From: Tepidimonas alkaliphilus
Lineage (GTDB): Bacteria > Pseudomonadota > Gammaproteobacteria > Burkholderiales > Burkholderiaceae_C
Assembly (NCBI RefSeq): GCF_007556595.1
Contig: NZ_VJNB01000001.1
Coordinates: 248,001-312,000 of the forward strand
Length of the DNA: 64,000 bases
Direction of reading: 5' to 3'
In this document: piece by piece, positions 40,875 to 48,754 of the stretch
Numbering within the stretch: the first letter of the stretch is position 1
Layout: each line of letters starts with the position of its first letter
Position numbers and translations under genes: made by a program
The notes under the pieces: model-generated
Databases searched by the model: none
What the model was told of the DNA's origin: nothing
What the model saw: the letters and a program-made list of their open reading frames with translations, nothing else

Positions 40875-41651
40875 CTAGCGCCGCGCGGCGGCCAAAAACG
40901 CCTCCAGCATCGGGGTGGGATCCAGCATCGCCTCATCGTCCAGGCGGTGAAATTCGGGGTGCCACTGCACCCCGAACACAAATGGGCGGCCTTGATAGCG
41001 AATCGCTTCAATCAAACCATCGGGCGCGGTGGCCTCAACCGCCAAGTCGCGGCCCAGCCGCTTGATCGCCTGGTGATGAATCGAGGCCACCATGCGCCCC
41101 GGCAGCGCCCCGTTCCAGCGCTCCAGCCAGCCCCCAGGGGCCAGCTGCACTTCGTGGCGGTGGCGGTCGTAATCGGCGGTTTCATGTGCAATCGCGTGCG
41201 GCACCAGCGCAGCGATGTCTTGATAAAGGCTGCCGCCGAAGGCCACGTTGATCAACTGCATGCCGCGGCAGATGCCCAGGATCGGCTTGCCGGCCTCGAG
41301 GAACTCGTGCACCAGCTCCAGCTCGTAGGCGTCGCGCACCGGGTCGCCGGCCCACTCGGGCTTGAGCGGCTCCTCGCCGTAGGCGCGTGGGCTGACGTCG
41401 GCGCCGCCCTGCAGAATCAAGCCATCCAGATACTGCGCGTAATCGCGCACCCGAATGCTGCTGCGCTGCAGCGCGCCATCTTGCAATACCGACGGGATCA
41501 TCAACACCAGCGTGTCGCGCGAGGCGGCCCACTGCGCCACCGACTGTTCCAGCACCTGCAGCGTCTTGGTGCGCAGGCCGGTGCCGCCGGCTTCGGGATG
41601 GAAAATGCGGGCCGACAGGCCGATGTGCACGGGGCGATGACGTCCGAACAT
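40875..41651 (-). CDS. class I glutamine amidotransferase-like peptidase, PuuD type
   Basis: The 258-residue protein belongs to the peptidase C26 group, whose E. coli member PuuD hydrolyses gamma-glutamyl-GABA. The catalytic triad is visible: Cys in GICRGMQLINV, and His and Glu in FGVQWHPEFH. The sequence LILQGGADVSPRAYGEEPL is typical of the group. The frame begins at a TTG 5 codons upstream, but ATG 41651 (MFGRHRPVHIGLSARIFHPE) is the better start. No other putrescine genes are near, so the true substrate is open. Confidence 0.8.
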   Translation of the reverse strand: MFGRHRPVHIGLSARIFHPEAGGTGLRTKTLQVLEQSVAQWAASRDTLVLMIPSVLQDGALQRSSIRVRDYAQYLDGLILQGGADVSPRAYGEEPLKPEWAGDPVRDAYELELVHEFLEAGKPILGICRGMQLINVAFGGSLYQDIAALVPHAIAHETADYDRHRHEVQLAPGGWLERWNGALPGRMVASIHHQAIKRLGRDLAVEATAPDGLIEAIRYQGRPFVFGVQWHPEFHRLDDEAMLDPTPMLEAFLAAARR

Positions 41652-41708
41652 GGCAAGCGCGCTCAAGGGTAGGCTTTGCGATGATAGACCGCCGCGCGCT
41701 GGCTCGGT

Positions 41709-42611
41709 TCAGTCCGCGCGCCGCCACAGCGCCTGCCCGGCGCGGATCGTGCCGCCCGGCTCGATGCCGTCGGCCAGCCGCCAGTGTGCCGGCACGAACA
41801 GGATGAGGGTCGAGCCGTGCTCGAACCAGCCCATCTCCTGCCCGCGGCTTAAGCTCGCGTCGCACGGCAGCTCGTGCGGGCCGCGCCAGCGCAGGTGCAG
41901 CGTGACGTCGAGGAAGTGCAGCCGGATGCTGGCCACCAGGATCGCCGCCACCGGCACCAGCGCGATCGGGCTGCCGTCCGGCAGCGTCGCCTCGATCAGC
42001 GCGCGCTCGTTGCGGCAGAACAGCCCCGGGATACGCCGCAGCGCCGGGGGGTTGACGTTGAAGACGTCGCCGCTGACGTAGCGCACGCGCCGCACGTGCA
42101 GGTCGGCCGGGGCGTGGAAGCGGTGGTACATCGTCGAGGTCAGCCGCAGCGTGACGAAGCGCCCGTTGGCGTGCACGGCGGCGGCCTCGGGGCCGATCAG
42201 ATCCTCCAGCCGATAGGGCATGCCCTTGGCCTGCCAGACGGTGGTGCCGTGCACGTCGCCGCAGGCGCCGACGATGGCGTCGCACGGGCTGCACAGCACG
42301 TCCGGGTCGGGGTCGAAGGGGCGCGCGCCGTCGCGCAGCGCGCGCGTGAAGACGTCGCGCAGGCTGCGGTAGTCGGCCGGGGCGGCCTCGCTCAGGTCCA
42401 GGTCCGCAAACAGCCGCCACACCGCCAGCGCCAGCCGCGTGAAGGTTCGGTTCTCGATGCGGCTCAGCCGCCCCATCAGCAGGGTCAGCGCCACGCGCGG
42501 CACGTGGTTGGTCAGCGCAAAGTTGAGCGGCTCGTGTTGCAGCACGCGGTCGCGCCAGGCGCGCCAGCCGGCCCGCGCGGGCTGCGATTTCACAGGCGTG
42601 TCAAAGGGCAT
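41709..42611 (-). CDS. psd: phosphatidylserine decarboxylase
   Basis: Psd makes phosphatidylethanolamine in the inner membrane; a pyruvoyl group forms by self-cleavage at a Gly-Ser bond. The 300-residue proenzyme has DVFTRALRDGARPFDPDPDV, the conserved YHRFHAPAD histidines, FNVNPPALRR, and the cleavage motif EHGSTLILF near the C-terminus (Ser about residue 267). The residue before GST is His rather than the Leu of E. coli LGST. The frame extends 55 codons upstream into the divergent gene, but ATG 42611 gives the family length. It opens the lipid-rich part of the window. Confidence 0.93.
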   Translation of the reverse strand: MPFDTPVKSQPARAGWRAWRDRVLQHEPLNFALTNHVPRVALTLLMGRLSRIENRTFTRLALAVWRLFADLDLSEAAPADYRSLRDVFTRALRDGARPFDPDPDVLCSPCDAIVGACGDVHGTTVWQAKGMPYRLEDLIGPEAAAVHANGRFVTLRLTSTMYHRFHAPADLHVRRVRYVSGDVFNVNPPALRRIPGLFCRNERALIEATLPDGSPIALVPVAAILVASIRLHFLDVTLHLRWRGPHELPCDASLSRGQEMGWFEHGSTLILFVPAHWRLADGIEPGGTIRAGQALWRRAD

Positions 42612-42642
42612 ACGTAGAACTGTCGCGCAACGCGTTGAAGGA

Positions 42643-44358
42643 ATGGTGACACCGATGCTCGAACCGGTCTGGTGGGGGGCCGCCGCGGCGCTGGCGGCCG
42701 CGCCGTGGGGCTGGCGGCGGCTGCGTCTGTCGCGCGCCAAGGCGCCGTCGCTTGCGGGGCACCCGCGCATGGCCAAGCGCGTGGCCCGCTGGCTGCCCGG
42801 CTACGCGCTGCAGGCACCGCAGGCGTTCGCGCTGGACGGCGCGCCGGCCGACGTGCTGCAGGCGCGTCTGCAGGGCTGGCAGGCGCTGTCGCAGCGACTG
42901 CGCACAGCTGCGCCGCAGACGCTGGCGCTGACCGCGCAGGCGCGCGAAGGCATGCCGGACCTGCGCCTGACCGGGCGCTACCGTGTGCCGTATCCGTTCG
43001 CGCAGCTCGCGCGCGAGCTGCCGGTGGGCGCCTTCTGGGCGCGCAACGACGGCCCCTGGCTGATCGACCTCGATGGCAACCGCTTCCTCGACCTGACCGG
43101 CTCCTACGGCGTCAACATGCTGGGGCTGGACTTCTACAAGGGCACGATGGAGGAGGGTGCGCGCCTCGGCGCGGCGCTGGGGCCGGTGCTGGGCGGCCTG
43201 CACCCGTGCGTGGCCGACAACGTCGCGCGCCTGAAGGCCTTGAGCGGCATGGACGACGTGACGTTTCACATGTCCGGCACCGAAGCGGTGATGCAGGCCG
43301 TGCGGCTGGCGCGCTACCACACCGGGCGGCGCTACGTCGTGCGGTTTGCGGGCGCCTACCACGGCTGGTGGGAGGACGTGCAGCCCGGCCCCGGCAACCC
43401 GCTGCCGCCGCGCGAGACCTACACGCTGGCGGACCTGAGCGAGGCGACGCTGGAGGTGCTGCGCACGCGGCGCGACATCGCCTGCGTGCTGGTCAACCCG
43501 CTGCAGGCGTTGCACCCCAACCGCGCCGCGCCGAGCGACTCCACGCTGGTCAGCGGCGCGCGCGCGGCGGCCTTTGACCGCGACGCCTACGCGCGCTGGC
43601 TGCAGCGCCTGCGCGAGGTCTGCACCGAGGCCGGCATCGCACTGATCTTCGACGAGGTGTTCGTCGGCTTTCGCCTGGCGCCGGGCGGCGCGCAAGCGTA
43701 TTTTGGCGTGCAGGCCGACCTGGTCTGCTACGGCAAGACGCTGGGCGGCGGCCTGCCGGTCGGCGTGGTCTGCGGCAAACGGCGCTGGATGGAGCGCTTT
43801 CGCCCCGAGCGCCCGGCCGACCTGTGCTTCGCGCGCGGCACCTTCAACGCCCACCCCTACGTCATGGGGGCGATGAACGCCTTCCTGCGCGCGCTGGATC
43901 GGCCGGAGGTGCGCGCCGCCTACGACGGGCTGGAGGAGCGCTGGCGCGCGCGCGAGCGGCGCTTCAACGCGGCGCTGCAGGCCGCGGGGGTGCCGGTGCG
44001 GGTGGCGGCGCTGTCGTCGATCTGGACGGTGCTCTACACCCAGCCGGGGCGCTACCACTGGCTGCTGCAGTACTACCTGCGCGACGCGGGACTGGCGCTG
44101 AGCTGGGTCGGCACCGGGCGGCTGATCTTTCCGATCGCGCTGGAGGAATCAGTGTTCGAGGAGACGCTGCAGCGGTTTCTCGCCGCCTGCCGGCGCATGC
44201 AGGCCGACGGCTGGTGGTGGCGCGACGAGACGCTGCCGCCCGAGGCGTGGGCCCGCCGCCTTCGCCGCGGCCTGCTGCGCGAGACGCTGCAAGCGTGGTG
44301 GCGCGGAAGAAAGCAGCACGGCGCGGGGGCGCCGCCTGACGCCGCGGCTGCCCGCTAA
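42643..44358 (+). CDS. large class III aminotransferase, GSA-aminotransferase-like
   Basis: The 571-residue protein is a fold-type I PLP enzyme. The region from about residue 110 aligns in pattern with glutamate-1-semialdehyde aminomutase and related class III aminotransferases: FLDLTGSYGVNMLGLDFYKG, FHMSGTEAVMQAVRLAR, GAYHGWWEDV, LIFDEVFVGFRL, and PLP lysine about residue 365 in VCYGKTLGGGLPVG. An N-terminal ~110-residue extension with a hydrophobic start (EPVWWGAAAALAAAPWGW) and a basic C-terminal tail are extra. GAAGGA (42637-42642) abuts ATG 42643; ATG 42655 is an alternative. Divergent from psd with a 31-base gap. Substrate unknown. Confidence 0.75.
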   Translation: MVTPMLEPVWWGAAAALAAAPWGWRRLRLSRAKAPSLAGHPRMAKRVARWLPGYALQAPQAFALDGAPADVLQARLQGWQALSQRLRTAAPQTLALTAQAREGMPDLRLTGRYRVPYPFAQLARELPVGAFWARNDGPWLIDLDGNRFLDLTGSYGVNMLGLDFYKGTMEEGARLGAALGPVLGGLHPCVADNVARLKALSGMDDVTFHMSGTEAVMQAVRLARYHTGRRYVVRFAGAYHGWWEDVQPGPGNPLPPRETYTLADLSEATLEVLRTRRDIACVLVNPLQALHPNRAAPSDSTLVSGARAAAFDRDAYARWLQRLREVCTEAGIALIFDEVFVGFRLAPGGAQAYFGVQADLVCYGKTLGGGLPVGVVCGKRRWMERFRPERPADLCFARGTFNAHPYVMGAMNAFLRALDRPEVRAAYDGLEERWRARERRFNAALQAAGVPVRVAALSSIWTVLYTQPGRYHWLLQYYLRDAGLALSWVGTGRLIFPIALEESVFEETLQRFLAACRRMQADGWWWRDETLPPEAWARRLRRGLLRETLQAWWRGRKQHGAGAPPDAAAAR

Positions 44359-44463
44359 GGCTTGGGCTGCCCGGCCCGTGCGGGCGACCCCAGCGCTGCA
44401 GGCTGTTGTCGCCGAAGCAGCGAGCCTTGGCGCGCGAGCCGCGAACGGGCTAGGTTGCCGCCG

Positions 44464-45075
44464 TCAACCGGCGCGCGGATGACCCGGGTCGAGCAGCTGA
44501 CCGCGCAGCAAATAAAGCGGCGCGCGGTGGTAGAGCTTGATGTCGTGAAACGGGTCGGTGAGGATCTTGGTGACCCAAACCACGCCAGTGTAGAGATCGC
44601 GCTCGACCCACAACTGCAGCACGCGCACCAGCAGCCCGCCGACGCCAATCGCCAACCACAGCCAGCCGACGTTGTGCCAGAAGCCGCGCCAGTCTTCATG
44701 CGGCTCCAGCCACCCGAACGCCGTCGGATCCCACACCAGCAGCAGCGGCGAGGCCGCCCACACCGTCATCAGCACCACCTTACGCTTCAGGTTGTAGCCG
44801 ACCTTGACCGCTTCCTTGTATTCGTGCGTCACCTGGTTGACGTGGTCGTAGCCTTTGGGCTCAAAGAAGAAGTGGCCGGATTGGCGCGTCACCATCGAGA
44901 CGCCCCACGCGATCAGCGCGGCGGTGGCCGGGTCATGGAACAGCCATACATAGGCCACCACAAAGCTGATGGCGCTGATCAGGTGCAGCGTCTGGTTGAT
45001 GCGGCTTTGGTGGTAGTAGCGGTGGTCATCCCAGCGCTGCTCGCGCAGGGTGTGCAAAAAACGTTGCAGCATCAT
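44464..45075 (-). CDS. histidine-rich multipass membrane protein, Mpo1/DUF962-like (tentative)
   Basis: The 203-residue protein has about four hydrophobic segments (residues ~31-60, 98-115, 133-155 and a weaker first). Conserved-looking polar residues include HYYHQSRINQTLH-type His31 and GHFFFEPKGYDH with His68 and His78, plus His84. The GH..FE pattern in a small multipass protein recalls the DUF962 family, whose yeast member Mpo1 is an iron dioxygenase for 2-hydroxy fatty acids. That link is my inference. It faces away from the glycosyltransferase gene across a region with candidate Pho boxes. Confidence 0.55.
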   Translation of the reverse strand: MMLQRFLHTLREQRWDDHRYYHQSRINQTLHLISAISFVVAYVWLFHDPATAALIAWGVSMVTRQSGHFFFEPKGYDHVNQVTHEYKEAVKVGYNLKRKVVLMTVWAASPLLLVWDPTAFGWLEPHEDWRGFWHNVGWLWLAIGVGGLLVRVLQLWVERDLYTGVVWVTKILTDPFHDIKLYHRAPLYLLRGQLLDPGHPRAG

Positions 45076-45191
45076 CGGGCAGCCTTATCCAGCAAAGGGT
45101 CAGAGGGGTTGGAAGGGTGGCCGGACGTCCGCTCGGTCGCCGCAGCCTCGCGGCGGCGGGGATCCGGTCCACGTCATGCTCGCGACATCGT

Positions 45192-45209
45192 GTGACATCG
45201 CCGTGACAC
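45192..45209 (-). promoter_or_regulatory. candidate PhoB box facing the Mpo1-like gene
   Basis: Minus strand: GTGTCAC-GGCG-ATGTCAC, two 7-base repeats 11 bases apart, matching the Pho box pattern CTGTCAT-N4-CTGTCAT at 5 of 7 positions in each. GAGCAT, a weak -10 candidate, follows 10 bases downstream (45181-45176), the spacing expected at PhoB-dependent promoters. The target would be the Mpo1-like gene starting at 45075. Confidence 0.5.
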
Positions 45210-45227
45210 ATGAACGCTAAGACGTCG

Positions 45228-45261
45228 ATGTCACACGCTTGTCGCAAGCGCGGCCGATGCT
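45228..45261 (+). promoter_or_regulatory. candidate PhoB box and -10 facing the glycosyltransferase gene
   Basis: Plus strand: ATGTCAC (45228-45234), ACGC, TTGTCGC (45239-45245), with GATGCT at 45256-45261 exactly 10 bases later as a weak -10. The transcript start would then fall at about 45268, next to ATG 45269. The second repeat is a weaker match (4 of 7) than the first (5 of 7). Confidence 0.45.
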
Positions 45262-45268
45262 GTGCGGC

Positions 45269-46519
45269 ATGGATGCGCGCCTGACGGTTGAAAATTTCCC
45301 GCCCCGCCGCACGCTGCTGCGTGTTTCGGTGGTCACTGAAACCTTTCCGCCCGAGGTCAACGGTGTGGCCACCACGGTGGAGCGGCTGGTGCGCGGGCTG
45401 CAGCTGCGCGACCACCACGTGCAGGTGGTGCGCCCGCGCCAAGACAGCGACGCCTACGACCGCGACGGCAGCCGCTTGGGTCTGGAGCAGGTGCTGACAC
45501 GCGGCTTGCCCATTCCGCGTTACCCGCAGTTACGCATGGGTCTGCCGGCGCAGCGCGCGCTGCAAGCGCTGTGGATGCGTCGCCGTCCGGATATCGTGCA
45601 CATCGCCACCGAGGGGCCATTGGGCTGGTCGGCGCTGCGCACCGCGCGCAAGCTGCAGCTGCCGGTGAGCTCGGATTTTCGCACCAACTTCGACGCTTAC
45701 AGCGAGCATTACGGCGTGGGCTGGCTGCGCCGTTCGGTGCAGGCTTACCTGCGGCGCTTTCACAACCACGCCGACTGCACGCTGGTGCCCACAGAGGGTT
45801 TGCGCCAGCAGTTGCGCGCTGCGGGGTTTGAGCGGCTCATCGTTGTGCAGCGCGGCGTGGATGTCGATCGTTTCACCCCCGCGCTGCGCAACCCGGCGTT
45901 GCGCGCGGTTTGGGGGGTGGGGCCCGACGAGCGCGTGTTGTTGTACGTCGGACGGCTGGCGCCGGAAAAAAATCTTGAACTCTTGGCCTCAACGTTTGAG
46001 GCGATGCTTGCGGTGCAGCCCCGCTGGCGCCTGGTGGTGGTGGGCGACGGCCCGCAGCGCGGCTGGCTGGCGCAGCGTTGCCCGCAGGCGGTGCTGCTGG
46101 GTGCGTTGCACGGCTCGGCGCTGGCGCAAGCGTATGCCAACGGCGATTTGCTGGCGTTTCCGAGCTTGACGGAGACTTTTGGCAACGTGACGCTGGAGGC
46201 CCTGGCCAGCGGGCTGCCGGTGCTGGCGTTTGACTACGCGGCCGCGGCCGAGGTGGTGCGCCATGGCGAAAGCGGTCTGCTGGCTCCGGTGGGCGATGCG
46301 CAGGCTTACCTGCAATGTGCGCGCGCGGTGGCGGGTGACGATGCGTTGTTGCAGCGCTTGCAAGGTGGCGCCGTGCATGCGGTGCAGCACTTGGGCTGGG
46401 GGCGCATTGTCGAGCAGGTGGAGTCGATTTGGTTGCGGCTGCTGGCGGCGCACGCTGCTGGGCCGGCGGTGGTCAAGTCGTCGCCGTGGTGGGACGGTCT
46501 GCCCGCCACCGGCGCGTGA
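45269..46519 (+). CDS. GT4-family glycosyltransferase, Agt/MgtA-like
   Basis: Likely adds a sugar from a nucleotide sugar to a lipid acceptor at the membrane. The 416-residue protein has the N-terminal GT-B segment RVSVVTETFPPEVNGVATTV, DIVHIATEGPLGWSALRTAR, YVGRLAPEKNLELL and the C-terminal GT4 signature PSLTETFGNVTLEALASGLP. The N-terminal EVNGV pattern is that of MgtA-type glycolipid synthases and of the Agt enzymes paired with PlcP in phosphate-starved bacteria. Starts at TTG 45239 or ATG 45257 are possible, but the first lies in the putative Pho box. Its 3' end overlaps lplT tail to tail by 47 bases. Confidence 0.85.
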   Translation: MDARLTVENFPPRRTLLRVSVVTETFPPEVNGVATTVERLVRGLQLRDHHVQVVRPRQDSDAYDRDGSRLGLEQVLTRGLPIPRYPQLRMGLPAQRALQALWMRRRPDIVHIATEGPLGWSALRTARKLQLPVSSDFRTNFDAYSEHYGVGWLRRSVQAYLRRFHNHADCTLVPTEGLRQQLRAAGFERLIVVQRGVDVDRFTPALRNPALRAVWGVGPDERVLLYVGRLAPEKNLELLASTFEAMLAVQPRWRLVVVGDGPQRGWLAQRCPQAVLLGALHGSALAQAYANGDLLAFPSLTETFGNVTLEALASGLPVLAFDYAAAAEVVRHGESGLLAPVGDAQAYLQCARAVAGDDALLQRLQGGAVHAVQHLGWGRIVEQVESIWLRLLAAHAAGPAVVKSSPWWDGLPATGA

Positions 46520-47720
46520 GACCCCACAGCAGCGCCAGTCCCAGCGCCATCGTCACCCCGAGCGCCGACAGCAGCGGCACCAGCGGCCAGTCGGCGCGCA
46601 TCGCCCAAGCCAACGCGCCCAGCATCACGAGGACGCTGGCATTTTCGTTGAAGCCCTGGATGGCGATCGACTGCCCCGGCTGCAGCAGCCGATGGCCTCG
46701 GTATTGCAGCAGCGCGTTCATCGGCACCACCAGCATCCCGCCCAGCGCGCCGATGACCAGCAGCCCCAGCACCGCGAGCTCCAGCTCGCGCGTGTGCACC
46801 GCCACCGCCAGCAGCGCGCCCAGCGCCACGCCCAGCGGCAGCACGCGCCAGGCCCGGCGCAGCTCCACCTTACGGGCGGCCCAAGCTGCGCCCGCGACCA
46901 CCCCCAACGCCACGGTGGCTTGCAGGTAGGCAGCCTGGGACAGCGCCAGATCGAGTTGCAGTTCGGCCCAGCGCAGCACCGCGATTTGCATCAGCGCGCC
47001 AAACCCCCAGAACCATGTGGTCACGGCCAGCGATAGCCCCCCAAGCGGATCGCGCCACAGGCGCAGGTTGTCGCGCCAAAACCGGGGCCAAAGCGCAGGC
47101 CATTCTCGCGCGGGCAGGCCGCGCCGAACCGGCCGTGACGGGATGCGGCGGTTGCACCAGGCCGCCAGCACATACAAGGTCAAAACGGCGGCAAAGGCAG
47201 GCAGCAACGCGGTCGGCGGCAGCCACGGCGGCAGCCCCAGCCAAGCCGCGGCTTGCGGCGCTTGCCAAGCCGGCGAAACCCACCATCCGCCCAACGCGGT
47301 GCCCAGCAGCACCGACAGCACCACCGACACTTCCACCCAGCCGTTGGCGGCCACCAGGTCGCGCCCAGGGGTTGATTCGGTGATCCAGCCATATTTGGCT
47401 GGCGCATACAGCGCCGCGCCCAGGCCGAGCATCGCGAACGCCACTAGTGGATGCAGGCCAGCCACCAGACCTGCCACCGCCAGCGCTTTCAAGGCATTCA
47501 TGCGGCCCATCAGCACGTTTTTGCGCACCGCATCGGCCCATGCCCCTGCGATCGGCGCCAGCAGCACATAGCTCCAGGTGAACACCAGTTTCAGCAGCGG
47601 CGCCCACCAAAGCGGGTGGCGTTGCTCTTGCAAATACGCAATCGCGACGATCAGCACCGCGTGGTCGGCCAGTCCTGAAAAAAACTGCGCCGCCACCAAC
47701 CAAAAAAAACCCGCCGGCAT
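46473..47720 (-). CDS. lplT: LplT-type lysophospholipid transporter (MFS)
   Basis: LplT flips lysophospholipids across the inner membrane for reacylation. The 415-residue protein has about 12 transmembrane helices and the family hallmarks KLVFTWSYVLLAPIAGAWAD, YAPAKYGWITESTPG and GMLVVPMNALLQYRG with the later QGFNENASVLVML. ATG 47720 (MPAGFFWLVAAQFFSGLADH) is chosen; the frame extends to 47780 through a candidate Pho box. The partner acyltransferase Aas, often fused or adjacent, is not in the window. Confidence 0.88.
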   Translation of the reverse strand: MPAGFFWLVAAQFFSGLADHAVLIVAIAYLQEQRHPLWWAPLLKLVFTWSYVLLAPIAGAWADAVRKNVLMGRMNALKALAVAGLVAGLHPLVAFAMLGLGAALYAPAKYGWITESTPGRDLVAANGWVEVSVVLSVLLGTALGGWWVSPAWQAPQAAAWLGLPPWLPPTALLPAFAAVLTLYVLAAWCNRRIPSRPVRRGLPAREWPALWPRFWRDNLRLWRDPLGGLSLAVTTWFWGFGALMQIAVLRWAELQLDLALSQAAYLQATVALGVVAGAAWAARKVELRRAWRVLPLGVALGALLAVAVHTRELELAVLGLLVIGALGGMLVVPMNALLQYRGHRLLQPGQSIAIQGFNENASVLVMLGALAWAMRADWPLVPLLSALGVTMALGLALLWGLTRRWRADRPTTATT

Positions 47721-47745
47721 CGAGCCCGCACTCTGACGCGTTTGC

Positions 47746-47763
47746 ATGACAGCCGCATGAAGC
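47746..47763 (-). promoter_or_regulatory. candidate PhoB box upstream of lplT
   Basis: Minus strand: GCTTCAT-GCGG-CTGTCAT. The second repeat is a perfect match to the CTGTCAT half-site and the first matches 4 of 7. CAGAGT, a weak -10, lies 10 bases downstream (47735-47730), placing the transcript start near the lplT ATG at 47720. Confidence 0.38.
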
Positions 47764-47893
47764 GCTGCCGCTTGCCGCACGCGTCACGCGATTGACACGG
47801 AACCGCCAACGCGGCGTCATGGCGGCTTCCAACAATGCCCTGTCAGCGGGTCTTGCCGACGCCGCCTGTGCCCTGAAGCGGAGAAATCGCCCG

Positions 47894-48754
47894 ATGAAAG
47901 AGTTGCCGATCCCGACGCTGCACTTAACCACTTTAGTGGGGGGCCAGACCCCCCCGGGCCGCTTGGCCGGGAGGTTGCTTCCAGCGCGCCCGACTGAGCG
48001 GGCCGCAACCCCGGCAGCCCCGTTGGAAGTGGTCTGGGCGCGCCACCTCGACGAAGTCCGCGCCGCCCAGCGCTTAAGGTATCAGGTGTTTGCCGAGGAG
48101 ATGGGCGCGCGCCTACGTACCCCACTGCCCGGTCATGACGTGGATCTGTTCGACGATTATTGTGAGCACTTGCTGGTTCGCGAAGCGGGCAGCGGCGAGG
48201 TGATCGGCACCTACCGCGTGCTGACCCCCGCGCAGGCCAAGCGCGTCGGCTGCTTCTACAGCGACACCGAGTTCGACCTGACGCGCCTGCGCGCCCTGCG
48301 CGAGCAGATGGTGGAGCTGGGCCGCTCCTGCGTGCACCCGCAGCACCGCCACGGCGGCGTGATCATGGCGCTTTGGGGGGCGCTGGCAGACTTCATGGTG
48401 CGCAACCGGCTGGACGTGATGATCGGCTGCGCCAGCATCCCGATGCACTACGAGGGTCCGCACGGCATGGCCGGCGGCGGCCACGCCGCGGCCAGCATCT
48501 GGCGCCAGGTGCGCGAGCGCCATCTGGCGCCGGTGGAGTTCCACGTTACGCCGCGGCTGCCGCTGCCGGTGCACGAGCTGGACGACACCCTGCCGGTGGA
48601 GCCGCCGGCGCTGGTCAAGGGCTACCTGCGGCTGGGCGCCAAGGTGCTGGGCGCGCCGGCCTGGGATCCGGACTTCAACACCGCCGACTTGCCGATGATG
48701 ATGCGGTTGGCCGACCTGCCGCCGCGCTACCGCCGTCACCTGCTGGGGGCATAA
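47894..48754 (+). CDS. OlsB-like N-acyltransferase (ornithine-lipid synthesis type)
   Basis: OlsB transfers a 3-hydroxyacyl chain from ACP to ornithine, the first step to phosphorus-free ornithine lipids. The 286-residue GNAT-fold protein has the family pattern RYQVFAEEMGA, DLFDDYCEHLLV, GTYRVLTPAQAKRVGCFYSD, VELGRSCVHPQHR and DVMIGCASI. ATG 47894 has GGAGA 9 bases upstream; ATG 47819 is an alternative with a poorly conserved extra N-terminus. The stop overlaps the PlcP-like start as TAATG. No OlsA partner is in the window, so the final lipid cannot be stated. Confidence 0.82.
   Translation: MKELPIPTLHLTTLVGGQTPPGRLAGRLLPARPTERAATPAAPLEVVWARHLDEVRAAQRLRYQVFAEEMGARLRTPLPGHDVDLFDDYCEHLLVREAGSGEVIGTYRVLTPAQAKRVGCFYSDTEFDLTRLRALREQMVELGRSCVHPQHRHGGVIMALWGALADFMVRNRLDVMIGCASIPMHYEGPHGMAGGGHAAASIWRQVRERHLAPVEFHVTPRLPLPVHELDDTLPVEPPALVKGYLRLGAKVLGAPAWDPDFNTADLPMMMRLADLPPRYRRHLLGA

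Noticed and set aside
47781-47798. Pho box facing the OlsB-like gene (GCGTCAC-GCGA-TTGACAC)
   Set aside because: Only 8 of 14 positions match and no -10-like hexamer lies 10 bases downstream.
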